Source: Albifimbria verrucaria
Taxonomy: Eukaryota > Ascomycota > Sordariomycetes > Hypocreales > Stachybotryaceae
DNA: 64,000 nt
Direction of reading: 5' to 3'
Assembly (NCBI GenBank): GCA_020081605.1
Contig: JAHREC010000062.1
Location: forward strand, 3,591,758-3,655,757
Within the stretch, counting starts at the first letter, position 1. Every line of letters starts with the position of its first letter. The translations under genes and the position numbers were made by a program. Below are positions 49,681 to 62,063 of this stretch, in pieces. The notes below the pieces were generated by a model. That model had not been told where the DNA came from. It did no database searches and saw only the letters and a program-made list of their open reading frames with translations.

Positions 49681-51764
49681 TACACCCCAGATGTCCGGTT
49701 CCATAGCACATATCGCAGAAGGTCTTGGACTGAATAGTTAGCCTTTTGATAGTAACACTCTCTCAGCCGAGGCTGGTTGTCTATCTCCTCTTGGCAAACT
49801 AAAGTTGGCTGATCCGATTGGGCTACGGTCAAGTTGGGAGGCCTGCGATGATACCCCGACTACATAGCATGGTGGCGCGCGACGGTAGCATTCAAGTGAG
49901 GGGCTATTCTCTCTACAAGCCCAATACGTTTCAAACTGAGGAACCCGATGATATAGACAAGGCATCCTCTAGGATCTGAATCCTCTATGCATTCCGTTGT
50001 CCAATCTATTGCTAGCAATATCTATTCGAGGAGGGGTTGTTGATGTAACAACAAAGCCACTTGACGTTGTGGAACCTTATATTCGTTGAAAACCATCTCC
50101 CTCCTCGCGAATAGCATTCCTATTTTGTATAATGAGTTCAGGGGCACCTCTTCTGCTGATTCTAGGGAGTCATCGGCTAAAGATTCTCCTCGTCCTCTAA
50201 GTCGCGAATGACACGACTCTTTTCATGTCTTTTGCTCCCCGAGCAGCAAACTTCTGAAGCTAGCCACCTGGTTCATCATAATGGCTACATGGCTTCCCGA
50301 AATTGACGTAGTGTTCATTCTTATAGTCCGCCCGCTCATATGCCCTGTTGTTCATCTTAGTTTCGCGAGTAGCTGCCTCCCGCTATGATATATGATCTCA
50401 TTGTGACCAAGCTATAGTCAGGACTTTGTTTGACAAAATTGCTCTCGGTATGAAAGACTATACTCGGCTTGTGTGTGGGTGTCATGAATGCTACTCAATG
50501 AACTGTTCATGGAGTTCTTAGGGACCTTTGTAACAGTCAGGATTTCTTGTGCAGTGCCGATCCTTCAAATTGAACCCAAAGTTCCAAACGAGTTAAAGCC
50601 ACATGCAACAGATCAATATATCTGTCCTAGGTATCATTTGGATTGTGAATGTCAGCTAGAGCCCCGCTCATGAAGTAGCAATCCTTCCACAATTGAGTTG
50701 AAGGTCCAACTCTTTCACATTCTACGCCTTACTTTCCTGCAACTGCATCCAATGAAATGCTGCTCTACTTGGGGATCGTGGCTTGCTTACATATATTCAC
50801 GCGATGTGAATTTATCGTCACTGCCAATGGATCGACTTCTGCTGATAGCCTGATGACTTGCACAATCCAGACTCTCTTGGCATGCATTATGGGATTCAGT
50901 ACGAGGCTGTCATATATTATGGCTCGAACTGAATGAATGGCACTGTGATTTGATCACCATGTTAGTTCCAATGAAATGGGAAGGTAGTGGCAAACACTAC
51001 ACATTAGCATATAGATCGCAGTCTCTGAACCATTGCCTGATTGGATTACTGCAAATTAGAGCTACGTTTTATAGAATTACAAGATATGCCTGCATACAGA
51101 TCGGTTATAATCTCGCAAGTGAACAACCCCATCCGTAGATTGTAGTCAGTCATTCTCACAAATTATGCGACGTTGGTCATGTTGGCTCTGCTGACTCTCT
51201 GCTGTTACACCAGCTAAATATCACCATAGACGGTACCAATAATTATTGCTTACGTGTTACATTGCAGCTTGAGCCTGCCTCAGCGTCCACTTGCGGCCGT
51301 AATTTCATAAAAACACAATGGCAGCTGGATTAGATGCACACCCATGGATACAATCTGCCGGCCCATCGTTCGTCACATACTAATCAGTCTATGTAGCGTT
51401 AATCCAGAGCAGTTTCTCAGTGTCTACATATACCTGAAGGTACTTCAATGCGGTCTGTAAAGTTGGCGTGATAGTTGGTTGCTGTAGGTCGAGGATGATG
51501 CATGGCCTGGAGGATGGGGATGTCTATCAGTTACGTACGACCGTTTTCCTAATCGGGTAATTTCTACTGAGCGATGCTGACATTTCGCTGTCTCCACCAA
51601 CTTCACCAACTTATGAGTGGGGCAGTCTAATTAACATAGCCATCACGAAACACTGGAAAAGTCACGGAGCTCGGCATGAGGTTGGAATATCAGCAAATTG
51701 GTGCGAAGAGTGTTCAGGAGACGTCTCAACGCCGAAATCCGTTGGGAAAGATGCTAATAATGAA
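49681..51764. other. Gene-free stretch of about 2.1 kb
   Basis: Only short, unrecognised open frames; divergent promoters at both ends. Confidence 0.4.
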
Positions 51765-51772
51765 TATAAAAA
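51765..51772 (+). promoter_or_regulatory. Candidate TATA box of the SDR gene
   Basis: TATAAAAA about 100 bases upstream of the ATG at 51871, the normal fungal spacing. Confidence 0.45.
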
Positions 51773-51870
51773 CCCGGAGTGCCCTTACTTTAACAAACAT
51801 CTCGTCACAGGCAATAACGCTAAAGATCTTTACAACCCACTTTATCGATTCTCAATTCTTTATCGCCAAG

Positions 51871-52801
51871 ATGACTGTCGATACTTTGAGCCTCCAGGGC
51901 AAAGTCGCAATCGTCACCGGGTCGGGCCGTGAAAACGGTATTGGTGCTGGTATCGCTCTTGCTCTGGCACGTAATGGCGCCTCTGTTGTTGTCAACCACG
52001 TGTCGGACTTTGTCAAAGATCGAGCTCTTTATGTTGCCGAGACCTTACGCCTAGCTGGTGGCCAGGCTATTGTCGTACAATCTGCAGTTGACACACTTGA
52101 GGGAGCCCGCGAACTTGTCAAACAAACTCTCGAAGGCTTCAAGACAGATCACATTGATATTCTTGGTAAGATACACCATATCATAGAGCATTCATACAAC
52201 TCCCGGTGAGCTAAGCTAATGTCAATCTTATACAGTGAACAACGCGGGAGTCGCCTTCTTTCCTCTATTACAGAAGATCCCAACGCCGAACAGCTAGCGA
52301 AGGTCTTCCAGACCAATGTTCTCGGCCCTTTTACATGGTCAACGCCGTTGTACCACACATGCCCCGTGGCGGCCGTATCATCAATATCACCTCTACAAAC
52401 TCTAAGAGGGGCAATGCTCTGATCTCTACGTATGCGGCATCTAAAGCTGCCTTGGACAGTCTAACATGGACGTGGGCCGCAGAGGTAAGGCCATTTCAAA
52501 GTTTCACATACATTATAACCCTAAATCATCGAATATGAACTAACTCTGCTACCTTTCTCGCCAGCTTGGCCGGAGCAAAGGTCTCACGGTAAACTCAGTG
52601 GCCCCAGGTCCGGTGGTAACTGACATTTATCCGGAGGGAAGAGAAGAGGAGATGATGAGAACTGAGGTTGATTTAACACGAGCTGAACATCGGCCAGGCA
52701 CCATTGAGGATATTGGAGATGCGGTACTTCTCCTAGTTAACGAGAAGTCTAGATGGATCACTGGACAATACATTGGAGTCAGTGGAGGAGTAACTTACTA
52801 A
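51871..52801 (+). CDS. Classical short-chain dehydrogenase/reductase
   Basis: Three exons (51871-52165, 52236-52484, 52565-52801), about 260 residues. The full classical SDR set is visible: LQGKVAIVTGSGRENGIGAG (cofactor loop, with an insertion typical of the versicolorin-reductase/FabG-like group); VNNAGVAFF, formed across intron 1; RIINITSTNS with the catalytic Ser; YAASKAAL with the Tyr and Lys; and NSVAPGPVVTDIYPEG. The C-terminus WITGQYIGVSGGVTY is standard. Two single-base losses, near 52255 (TTTCC) and 52332 (TTTT), explain the frame changes and match the length modulo 3. The likely activity is NADP-dependent reduction of a carbonyl in a secondary-metabolism or lipid substrate. It converges on a transcription-factor gene 195 bases away. 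Confidence 0.87.
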
Positions 52802-52995
52802 GGCGTATGGCGTACCTCAGTTCGTGGGCTTGCAGCTTTAGACACAGAAAGTGACATGTAGCTAGTATTCTGATGAAATTCTAAAGCTTTTGAGTGCGAG
52901 ACATTTACTCTAATCCTTATATTGTGTTAGGGCTAGGTGACGCATGCTTATGATCTTTAAATCAATATTGAAGGGCTCAATGTTTGCAACCTCTG

Positions 52996-54550
52996 TTATG
53001 GACTAGTCTTTTGTGATAGGCGACCTTCAATATCAGTCTTAAGGCGCGCCATCTCCTGCATAGCAGCATGTGAAATCCAGGCAATCTGATGCAAACAAAG
53101 CACCAAATGGCCCCAAGAACGTAGTGATAACGAATCCATCGTGCGAATGATCTCATCGAGGAGCCATACCCTTTCTGCTTCAGTCTCCAGCATTGCCTGA
53201 ATGACCAGAACCCACAATCGTACCCTGTCCCATCCAGCCCAACCTTCGTTTCTGATATAAGTAAGAAGTTCTCGCTCAGGACCTCTTCGAGATATGGGGC
53301 AATACATTGTGTCGCCAGAGGTTGTGTATATTACCGTGCATACCAAAGCCAGCGTAGAGAGACGGACTAGCTCTGCGGCAGCCGTAAATGGCGTCCTTTG
53401 CAATATGACGGGCGGGTTTTCTTTGCAACGGGTGCTGTGATTTAGTTTAGGGAGGGATAGGATATCGTGCGCAATCCTGCAGACTGGGACCATGATATCC
53501 AGCGCTAGCTGGTGCATAGAATGGTGCGGCACTTGGTTTAGCAGGAGTGCCAATTGCGAGGCAGATTGAAGAGCGCTCTCTATGACTGCAGATGATAGCT
53601 CTTTATGCGTTAAATCGATCCGGAAAGTCTCAGAGGCATCGTGGAGTTTTTGAACCAGTGATCTATGAGCAGAAAATGTTGCCGTAGAGGGATAATACAA
53701 TTGCGGAAATCGTGGCCGAGTGTCATAGACCAGCGACCCGAGAACATCTGTCCTGTTAAAATTGTCAACGATAAAGGACAACGCATCTGATGAACTGGGA
53801 TAGGGGTTTACATGAATAAGGACTGTCGGAGGGCTTGATGAGATTCAAGCATCCCTACGTCGCCGTAAAGCTTTGTAATGGTGTCCAGCCCTCGCATGTG
53901 CATAGCCCATCCTTCATAGTTACCGACGCGCAACTACGCCAGTTAGCACAGAACGGAAATTCTATACGACAGCTTACATCAAATTGAGCCAGACAAACAA
54001 CAGTCCCAATGATGGCGAGGTGGCCGGCCGAACTATCCGTTGTGTGAAATGATTTTCGTACCAGGCTGAGTGAGCTGGTATACTGCTTTATCTCGTATAA
54101 AGATTGTGCTTGGTCATCTGTGTTTTCAATTGGCACATTATAAAAACACTTTGAAAGTCTTTCCCCAGAGTCGCGAACCGCGTCTTTTACTGCAATAGAA
54201 AGAAGACCCTGGAGACCATATCCATAGCATGAAAGAGACGTTTGAAATTGACACATATCTGAATGTCTCCCCAATAAGACGGCGCAGAACGCAAGGGGGC
54301 CTGGGGGTTTGTTGGAGGACTGTCGCGTCGGATACTTCTTGGCAGCGTTTGTTAGGATGAGCAATACGTTTTCTTCGCGATTGTCCAATGCTCAACATGA
54401 CATGGCGACGAATTTTGCGTTGCGTGGCCCGATCTTTGACCTGCCCAGGGTCATCAATATTGACAAACGCCAGCGCCTGAGCGCCGGTGGAAGGGCGAGG
54501 GCCTGCGTGACTGACAGGCCCCTTCTATCCAATTTGAACTTGTGCTCCAT
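52996..54550 (-). CDS. Fungal-specific transcription factor domain protein (no zinc cluster seen)
   Basis: About 480 residues in three exons: to about 53978, 53933-53812 and 53752-52996. The introns are 53934-53977 (44 nt) and 53753-53811. The N-terminal signature AFVNIDDPGQVKDRATQRKI, followed by RRHVM and a basic stretch, is typical of the Fungal_trans_2-type proteins that begin with an FVN-DP-KD motif rather than a C6 zinc cluster. The middle has NYEGWAMHMRGLDTITKLYG. The C-terminal half (RPRFPQLYYPS, PFTAAAELVRLSTLALVCTV) is the ligand-domain-like helical region. The N-terminal part changes frame at least once near 54380-54500, so start and exon 1 are uncertain; 54550 is the upstream ATG. 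A regulator role is inferred from the family; the adjacent SDR could be a target. Confidence 0.7.
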
Positions 54551-55143
54551 GATCCATTTGCCTGTGGCTCATGCTGCACGAGGCATTGTGTGGTTTGGAC
54601 CGGTGTGGATGTCAAGTATGTCAGCACAAGCTTAGAGGTTGTTTCAACGATTATCGGATGTGATGGATGATTAGTTGGCAAAATCTCTTTGAGAGTCACT
54701 GGTGCTTTCTTTAGTGCATGAAGCGTCCGAAACTGCGAACTGGGTGAGATTGACTAATGAGAGCTAGACAGAAAACAGTTAGAGCACTCCATGGATGCAC
54801 TGCCCTTTCAACGACTCAAGGATGGAGCCATCCAAGTTAAGCCAGCCAATGATATAAGAGTTATACTAGACAGTTACAGGACTGTAGTACTGTACCTTGG
54901 CAGACCTCTTTACTATTAGGAAGGTAGCCTCAAGGGGCAGGCCGGCACAATTTACCGGCTTGATGACAGACGAGATAAATACTTCGACAAATATGTAAGG
55001 AGCGCTATGGCAGCCGATTTGGCACTTTGCCAGAGTATCAAACTTTCAAAAAGGCTCGGACTCATGTTTTGCATCATCAAGGCAGGCTAGCACAATGGCA
55101 CAGCAGTCGAAATGCTCTTCCTTCCCTCTTTACTCTAAAAGAA
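54551..55143. other. Intergenic segment
   Basis: No gene seen. It holds one GTACTGTAC 9-mer (54887-54895). Confidence 0.4.
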
Positions 55144-56510
55144 TTAAGCGCGCCTTCCGAGGATATTGCGCCCATCAAGATACGATACAGAATGTTCGTT
55201 CTTACTAGAGGTTGTTTCCTGGCCCAAATCTGTCCTTGAACTGCTTGGATGTGGTAGGCTCCTTGGATCTACCACTGCTGGAGATTGCTCCTTTTCTTGT
55301 CTATTATCTAGGCCAGATCTTATATGATCGCGGTCAAGTTGCGTCAAAGCGGCCATTGACTTTTGCACTGTTTCATCTGTGACCTGGCCACCAAAATGTC
55401 GAGAGCGCCCTTTGAGCACTAGCCGTCGAGCCGTAACCAGTTCATTGACGGTCGAGACAGAAAATGCATAACTGTTTTCCGTTAAAGTAAGATCTTCGAA
55501 GATGTTGCTCCGCTCGCTTGCCAAATCATAAGCCTGAGATACAATCTGTATGCACTGGCTGATGCTTTCTTTGTCTGCTTGAGTCTTGAAAGCTGTGCAG
55601 CAATTGGCTCGGACAAAGCTTCGTTCAAAGATATAGCCTCAAGTTGACTATCGATTGATGCCTCATGATTCTGCAAACGAGCCACAAGAGACTGAATAGA
55701 GCTTCTAACCTCTCCAAGGCTAGCTTTGACGTGTTTTTTGCTGAGGGATATTTAGAAAACTGCTCATGCTCTTTGGACGATACTTCAAACTGCACGATCT
55801 GCGTAGAAAGCTGAGCGCATAGTTCGAGGCCCTGTCGAGTGCTTTCTTTTTCTTCCAATAGTGCTTGCCATTCGATCACAATATCGTCAACAGCTGCGGC
55901 GTCTCCTGCTTGTAAACGGTCGATCTTCCCTGTAGGTCCTTCAAGTGATCGTTGAGATCATTTGTAGTATCGGAGATCATGTCCTTATATTCTTCAAGCA
56001 CCTCCGGCGATACAGCGGCGACGCGTCTACAATTGTACATATAAGCATTAATGTTTGAGCATAGTAAGGGCTTTGGATTCAGAGATACGGACATGTTTGC
56101 ATTTGCAAGAGCAATACTGATGGTGGACTTATAACTAGCGATCATAGCCTTAAAGTCATTGATGTCTCCTTGAAGATACTTTTGGGTTATCCAATCCCTA
56201 ATGCTTGACCGTGTCGTATCGGCTGAATGTTTCGTACATTGTTCAATTATTTTGCCGTACTCTTCGCAGGCTTTTCCACATCGTTGAAGTGGAAGCTCAA
56301 GAGACTTGAAGTCCAAGGTAGGATTGCTGGCAATGGTATCAATGAGTGAGCTCAAGACGCCGGTCAAAGCACTGAGTTCGTCCTTGAGCGCTCGGGCATC
56401 CTTATTCTGACTGCGTAGGTCACGGACGGTTCCGTGAAGTGCTACAGAGGATTTAAGGGCAAAACTCCCAACTGCCAGAATACCCGCAGTGACGCTGAGG
56501 GGTCTGACAT
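55144..56510 (-). CDS. Stand-alone fungal STAND N-terminal domain protein
   Basis: About 440 residues. The sequence follows the fungal N-terminal domain found on NACHT/STAND proteins: SALTGVLSSLIDTIASNP, LPLQRCGKACEEYGKIIEQC, GDINDFKAMIASYKSTISIA, then a coiled coil (LLEEKESTRQGLELCAQLST), and ends with NSYAFSVSTVNELVTARR and SRHFGGQVTDETVQKSM. No NTPase or repeat domain follows, and the stop at 55144 comes after a Ser-rich tail, so it is a domain-only member. Intron 56037-56092 (GTCCGT donor). Frame slips near 56500 (CCCC, right after the start codon), 55920, 55735 (A run) and 55570. Possibly a signalling partner or regulator in incompatibility-type responses; this is inference from the domain. 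Confidence 0.72.
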
Positions 56511-58337
56511 TAAGGGCTATCGTGAGGTGAAATCCTTGTCTAAATGGTTATGCTTGCGCCTTCTGAAAGAATCGGAGAGCCAGCAGCTTTTGCGCAAGCT
56601 GTGTAGAGAGGAAGACGTCTGCCTAGCGCAACCAACCTCAGTGCTTTGAGTTAGCCCCACGATTTCTTCCAGTTGGCTTGGCAAATGTTTTCCCACGAGG
56701 TCAGCACCAAATCAGAGCGCGAATAACCAGCCGACAAGGCGTATCGCCCACCGGCGTTGGTTCGTTGCCCCACCTTGTCGACTCACTAAGCCTCGTCTGG
56801 CGCGTATCATGGTGACGAAGGGAGGGGTCAGGGATTCCGTACTAATCGGTTCAAGGTTAGGCGTCATCGATCGACATGTGTTGATGCAAAAACCTCTCCT
56901 CGCTCACCTTAAAGACGTTGAGTCTATAATCCCACGTGTTTGAGTCCAGCAATCTGTTTATTAGGGCTACAATTCATAACTTTAGAATGAGCCCTCCAGG
57001 TGATTTGATTCCCATGCTTTCCATTTAGAATACAAAGAGTCTTAACATCATCAGTGGTTGATGAACAAAAGTGTCTAGAAGTCGATAGCTAGATTAACCT
57101 ATACTTTTACATACATTGCCCTCAAGTCTGATGATAACCCCCAAAAAGAAAAAAAGTAAGCCTTCAAGTCCCGGCACCCTCCAATAAAGGGCTCAGATAA
57201 TCTTGTATTGTCGTACTTCTTCCTAGTTTGTCTTGATGTGGTTCCCTGGTGTTTCCTAGCTGGTTGAACAGCCCGTCGACAGCGGTTGTATCCGAGTAGT
57301 CAGGTGCCGTCACATTCCTGGTATCACCTCGAGCTGGTAACGTATTTTCTCGATCCCGTTTTAGCACTAGAGTGGTTTGAAGAGGAAATGCGCCATTGGT
57401 GTACGCGCATAGATCATCAGATACAGGAAATGGTTCTCCAGGCTAGCTGCTTCCATTTCAAAACTCATTTTTGCCGGCGCAATGCTTCCGGAACCATCAT
57501 CACTGAATGTGGAATACAAGAAATATTTAAAGAGGATTGGTCAGAGCATAAAAATGCTACCATGTACATTGCAAATGACTGGCATATACTTCCGACTGTT
57601 CTAACTGTTGGTACGCTAGCAGCTCGTCAACTAAACAAGTGGCTATAGACAACAAGTCTCCATGTATCAGAAGTGACAACGAATCGTCCGTCAGCGTCTT
57701 TCACATCGCCGTCTGATGGGTGAAACTATCACTTTCCTATGATCATACAAGACATGACTGCGCTCCAAACCAGAAGCGATCTGATAACCACAACGGGGCT
57801 CATGGGGTTGGCAGGAGGTGACTGCAATTGGCAAACATGTGATCATATGGGGAGTCATCACACCATAACACGAACCCATCACCCCTGCATGTTATAGAAC
57901 CACTACAGACTCGGTCCATATGATCTGCGGCTTGTAATCGCAAAAGCGAAGTGGCTACATGGTTCGTTGCCCTGGAACTGAATATGCACCGGTAGGCACA
58001 GCTCTGTCTCTCGAAGAGCCCGAAGCCAGTTATGATGAGATTTGGTAGCCTGGAAAAGAGAGAAGTGCTGTAAAAATTCTGTCAAAGTCCCAGCAGAAGG
58101 TAGCCCTAGTGATGAACATCCATCATTCGGGCAGCAATATGTTCTTTTCATGGGGTCTTGTCTACGATGATACTGTGCTCAGCTGCTGCCCCGGCGGCCT
58201 ACGGCACTCAGCCAACGGCCACTGCGAAGCAACTCGCCGTGAAAAAGTTACCCTGGCCGCATATGACAATTGAACTCACTTCCTTCGGTTTCATTTAGAG
58301 TGATCGAAATACGAAATCCGCGTCAAGAGTCGGTACT
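56511..58337. other. Gene-poor stretch of 1.8 kb
   Basis: Open frames at 57164-57367 (minus), 57286-57648 (plus) and 57903-58151 (minus) show no family signature and overlap one another. Nothing supported. Confidence 0.35.
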
Positions 58338-58343
58338 TATAAG
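58338..58343 (+). promoter_or_regulatory. TATA-like element before the UstYa relic
   Basis: TATAAG in TTATAAGAGGGG, about 60 bases before the ATG at 58400; the same 11-base string is found at 17808. Confidence 0.3.
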
Positions 58344-58399
58344 AGGGGTTGCTTCTCAGCTTCTTAAAATAACCACACTGCGGTATCCATACTTTAAAA

Positions 58400-59275
58400 A
58401 TGTCATTCTCGCATAACCTGACCCACTACAAGCTTATACAGTCAGAAGAGCAGCAGTCAGGGGACTCAAACCGCTCGACTAGAAGGAAGAGACCTTTATT
58501 CCTTTTAATGCTTGAACATCCATCGATCCTGTTCTTGACGATGGCTATATCATTGTTGCTCTCCCTAAGTGTTAGCATTTTCTTGGTTCTGTAACACTAA
58601 AGGGTCCCTGCGCCTGCAGAGGGTTTGGAGTTGTCGCCGTTTGTTGAGATGAACATTCGCTATCCTTAGTACAACACAAGCTACTGAGTTCACACCATAG
58701 TTGGTTTAACACGGGATATTCATGTCCCACTTAAACATAATACCGATCACACTCAGGCAAGTTTATCTGCCATTGCAGACTCGTGGCAAAAGCTCAACAG
58801 CGACACAGGTGTAGTTGCCCTGCCAAAAGACTTCGCACACGAGAAGAAATTGCCCAGTGCCCTCCCATTTCCATGAGATGACGAGAAATTGGTCTTCCTG
58901 ATTCAGGGATACCATGGACTCATTGTCTTAGTATGTGAAAAGTCTTTCGCGTTGTGCAAACAATCGAACTGACCATTTTCTAGCGCACGCTTTTCTGTTA
59001 TGTCATGTACACAGAGTGGGGCCTACCTCAACAGATTGCTCTCAGCAATGCAATCTACTGCCTTGACCAGTTGCGGCAAGAAGTGGTATGCAATGCTGAT
59101 AATACTCAAAATATGAAGGCAACCAGAATCCTCCAGGTACTGGAAGCGAACAGATAAGAATGTAGAAGAAGTGGGCACTAGACAACACTCCTTGCTTAAA
59201 GCACGAGGATGAGGTCCCAGGTCCGATGATTGATCGTTTCAAATTTTGCCCTAACAGAACGATCCTTTGGCTGGT
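58400..59275 (+). pseudogene. UstYa-type (DUF3328) oxidase relic
   Basis: Begins with an intact N-terminal exon: a short cytosolic region and one membrane helix (SILFLTMAISLLLSLSVSIF). Further on, in several frames, come the family segments ADSWQKLNSDTGVVALPKDF, HEKKLPSALPFP, LIQGYHGL, CLDQLRQEVVCNAD, NPPGTGSEQIRM and WALDNTPCLKHEDEVPGP, ending ILW near 59275. An intron at 58931-58983 is still recognisable. UstYa proteins carry two HxxHC-type motifs needed for oxidation and cyclisation of peptide or other natural products. Here the first is YHGLIVL and the second lacks its histidine (AIYCLDQL). Stops are created by substitution: a TGA where Trp is expected after PFP, and a TAG before KKW. Unlike other breaks in the window these are not homopolymer slips, so the gene is dead. 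Confidence 0.7.
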
Positions 59276-59721
59276 TGGTTCGGTCGCCACTGATCCATAA
59301 TGCATGTTGGTTAAGACAGTGTTACAGTGAGGGGTAGTATGGTGATTTTAATTACGGGGTAATCTGTACGGATGGCAGAGATGTACAAAAAGGTCAATAT
59401 GTAGTTTGAACTCCTTGTCCATCGGACGAGTGAAATCGGTCGTATGTAGAAGAGCAGCTCAAGGTTACTTTGCTTTCCACCATTATATTTCTTATATCTT
59501 GTACGGATTATCTGCTGCATCTGTCTACTTGGATCGCGTATTCCACACGACAAATACCTTCCGGGTCCCTAGTTGCGTCCCTAGTTACGTCCCTGAGGGC
59601 GTTGTCATACCTACTAGAACGGCAAACCCATCTATTGATATTGTCATATACACTCCAAGAGACTACCAAGCGTCCTGAACTTTATCTCTGTCTTAGGCTA
59701 TGGAATCTCAATAGTCAAATC
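59276..59721. other. Intergenic segment
   Basis: Promoter region of the transporter gene; the open frame runs upstream of the chosen ATG but is not protein-like there. Confidence 0.35.
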
Positions 59722-61185
59722 ATGAATACCGAGAAATCTGACGTCCAGAACTTACCCGACCGTGCCACCACTGCAAAATATGCAGGTACACCCAGCTCAG
59801 ACAGACCAACCCCCAACCAGGCTGTGATCAACTCCGATGTCACTGAATGCATCCAAACAAAAGAAACTTTAGAGTCCTGGGTTCAAGTTCTAGGAGCATT
59901 TTGTTTGAACTTAAATACATGGTAGGCGTCTGTCTCTATCCATACTATGACCATATTAACCCAGTTCTAGGGGCTTGATGAATGCTTACGGTGCCTTCCA
60001 CACATTTTATCAACTCGACTTATTGAAATCTCACACCTCTTCATCCATTGCTTGGATCGGCTCAACCCAAGGATTTCTTCTCTTCCTTGTGTCAATTATT
60101 GCCGGTCCTATCTTTGATGCTGGCCATCTTCGCTCATTGCTCTGGACAGGGTCTATTTTTCTTGTCGGCGGGATGTTTCTCGTCAGCATAACATCGAATT
60201 ATTGGCAGATCTTCTTGACACAAGCTCTTGTGACTGGTATTGGGCTCGGTTGCCTCTATTTGCCCGCCCCGGCTGTGGTATCACAGCATTTTGACAAGAA
60301 TACTGCGTTAGCTATGGGTGTATCATCTGCTGGCAGTGCTCTAGGTATGCATCACGCCAATTGTCAACATGATTGTATTGCGTTCATGTGAAATAATGCT
60401 GGGGAAAATAACGATTGACACGTTTCTCAGGTGGCGTCATTTATCCGATCGCATTTACTCGCTTAGAACAAACCGTCAACTTCGGTTGGGCTATCCGTAT
60501 TTTGGCCTTCATCCTGCTTGGAACTTCAACATTACCTATAATATTCATGCGATCCAGGGCTCCTCCGAGAATCGATAGAAAACTGATTGACTGGAGTGCT
60601 TTTCGGGACGTCCCTTACATGCTCCTCAATCTCGGTTTATTCTTCGGTTTCATGGGACTATACATTGTCTTCTATTATATAGAACTGTTCGCAATCAATC
60701 AAATCGGCGTGAGTAAGAATCTAGCCACCTATTTACTCATCATCATCAACATTAGTTCTCTTCCAGGACGTATCGTCCCTGGATACTACGCGGACAAGGT
60801 TGGTTCCATTAATATGCAGACAATTGTTGTATCGATAAGCGTGATTTTGACGTTCCTGCTGCTTGCAATCCGCACGACTGCTGGAATTCTAGTCTTCAGC
60901 GCGCTCTATGGCATCTCCTCGGGTGCATTCATGGCCTTGCCAGCAGTGGGGATTGTTAGTTTATCGGCGGATAAGACTCTAATAGGAACACGGATAGGGA
61001 TGACTCTGGCATTTGTTGGATTCGGTGTTCTGGTAAGCAACCCGATCGCCGGCGCAATCTTGGGTCAAGAAGAAGATTGGGTTGGATTGATTGGATGGTG
61101 TGGTGGGCTACTTGTGGCCTCGACATTGAGTATGGCAGCAAGTCGCGTATCCAAGGTTGGAATTGGGTTGACCAATGTAATATGA
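59722..61185 (+). CDS. MFS transporter, monocarboxylate-transporter-like
   Basis: Three exons (59722-59921, 59971-60344, 60431-61185), 442 residues with no frame break. A polar N-terminus precedes the first helix (WVQVLGAFCLNLNTWGLMNA, joined across intron 1). NAYGAFHTFYQ is the typical fungal MCT-like motif after TM1. About twelve helices follow, including GSTQGFLLFLVSIIAGPIFD, LVTGIGLGCLYLPAPAVVSQ (with the repeat-one glycine-rich helix), GVSSAGSALGGVIYP across intron 2, and the second bundle from VPYMLLNLGLFFGFMGLYIV. The central loop is short. Such proteins export or import organic acids and metabolites; they are frequent in secondary-metabolite clusters. Substrate unknown; the dead UstYa gene lies directly upstream. 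Confidence 0.88.
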
Positions 61186-62063
61186 TAGACATAGCATGTT
61201 CATGAGTTGAATGTGTATTCAATCTAAGATCATGGGCCAACTTCAGCGAACTTGTCACTGGGAGCACCGAGTCTATACTTGTGAAATAGAAGTTTGTTGC
61301 CCGATTGAGGCCCGAAGATCTCAAGGTCTAGGAGCATAATCCACAGACGTAGTGATAAATTTCTATATGAAAAGTCTTATGGAAGACCATCAAACTCGGT
61401 CAGTTTCACCTTTAACTTATCTACTATCACTGTTGAGCCGAAGTGTTTGATGCTGTAACCCATTGTGATTAGGAGTAGGCAGTGGTTATGTTCTCAACTA
61501 CGCAACTACTCTTTTGCCATAGTTACAGAGTCAATTTGCTGGGATTGAGAAATGATACTCCCATACCACCACTTGGCAAAATTACGATCTAATGATGGCG
61601 CGACCTGGTGATGGATGCATGTGTGTACACGTGGCACTTCGGCCATGAGGTCTAGCGCCCAATCCTACCACATGTCACGATGTGATCACCGCAGTATTAC
61701 ACATAGTATAAGGAGACAATTATAATATCACCTAGGTACTTTCAAGGAAATCTTGCTAAACCGAAATAACCTGCCGTTTCCGTTGTCTCCGGGTAGTTGT
61801 AATTAATAGGGTCAATCGAGCCTTGCGATTCGAGGAAATTCTCCACCATAATTTTCCGGCTCCCTCCCACTCACGGAGATAGTAGACTGTGACGAGAGCG
61901 GTAATAGGTGGTGCACTATTTTGCCGATCACTATAGATGAAGAAGCATTCAAATACATATATCTATGTATGTGTAGTGACTGCAAGTTGTAGGCCTTAGC
62001 TAGTTAACACTGTTACTTCATGCAACTTGCCTATACACGCTCAACATCCTCAATCCAAACATC
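61186..62063. other. Intergenic segment
   Basis: No gene seen; promoter region of the pectate lyase gene, with a TATAAGGA string near 61707. Confidence 0.4.

Noticed and set aside
57286..57648. Plus-strand 120-codon open frame overlapping a minus-strand one
   Set aside because: No recognisable motif and mutually exclusive with the overlapping frame.
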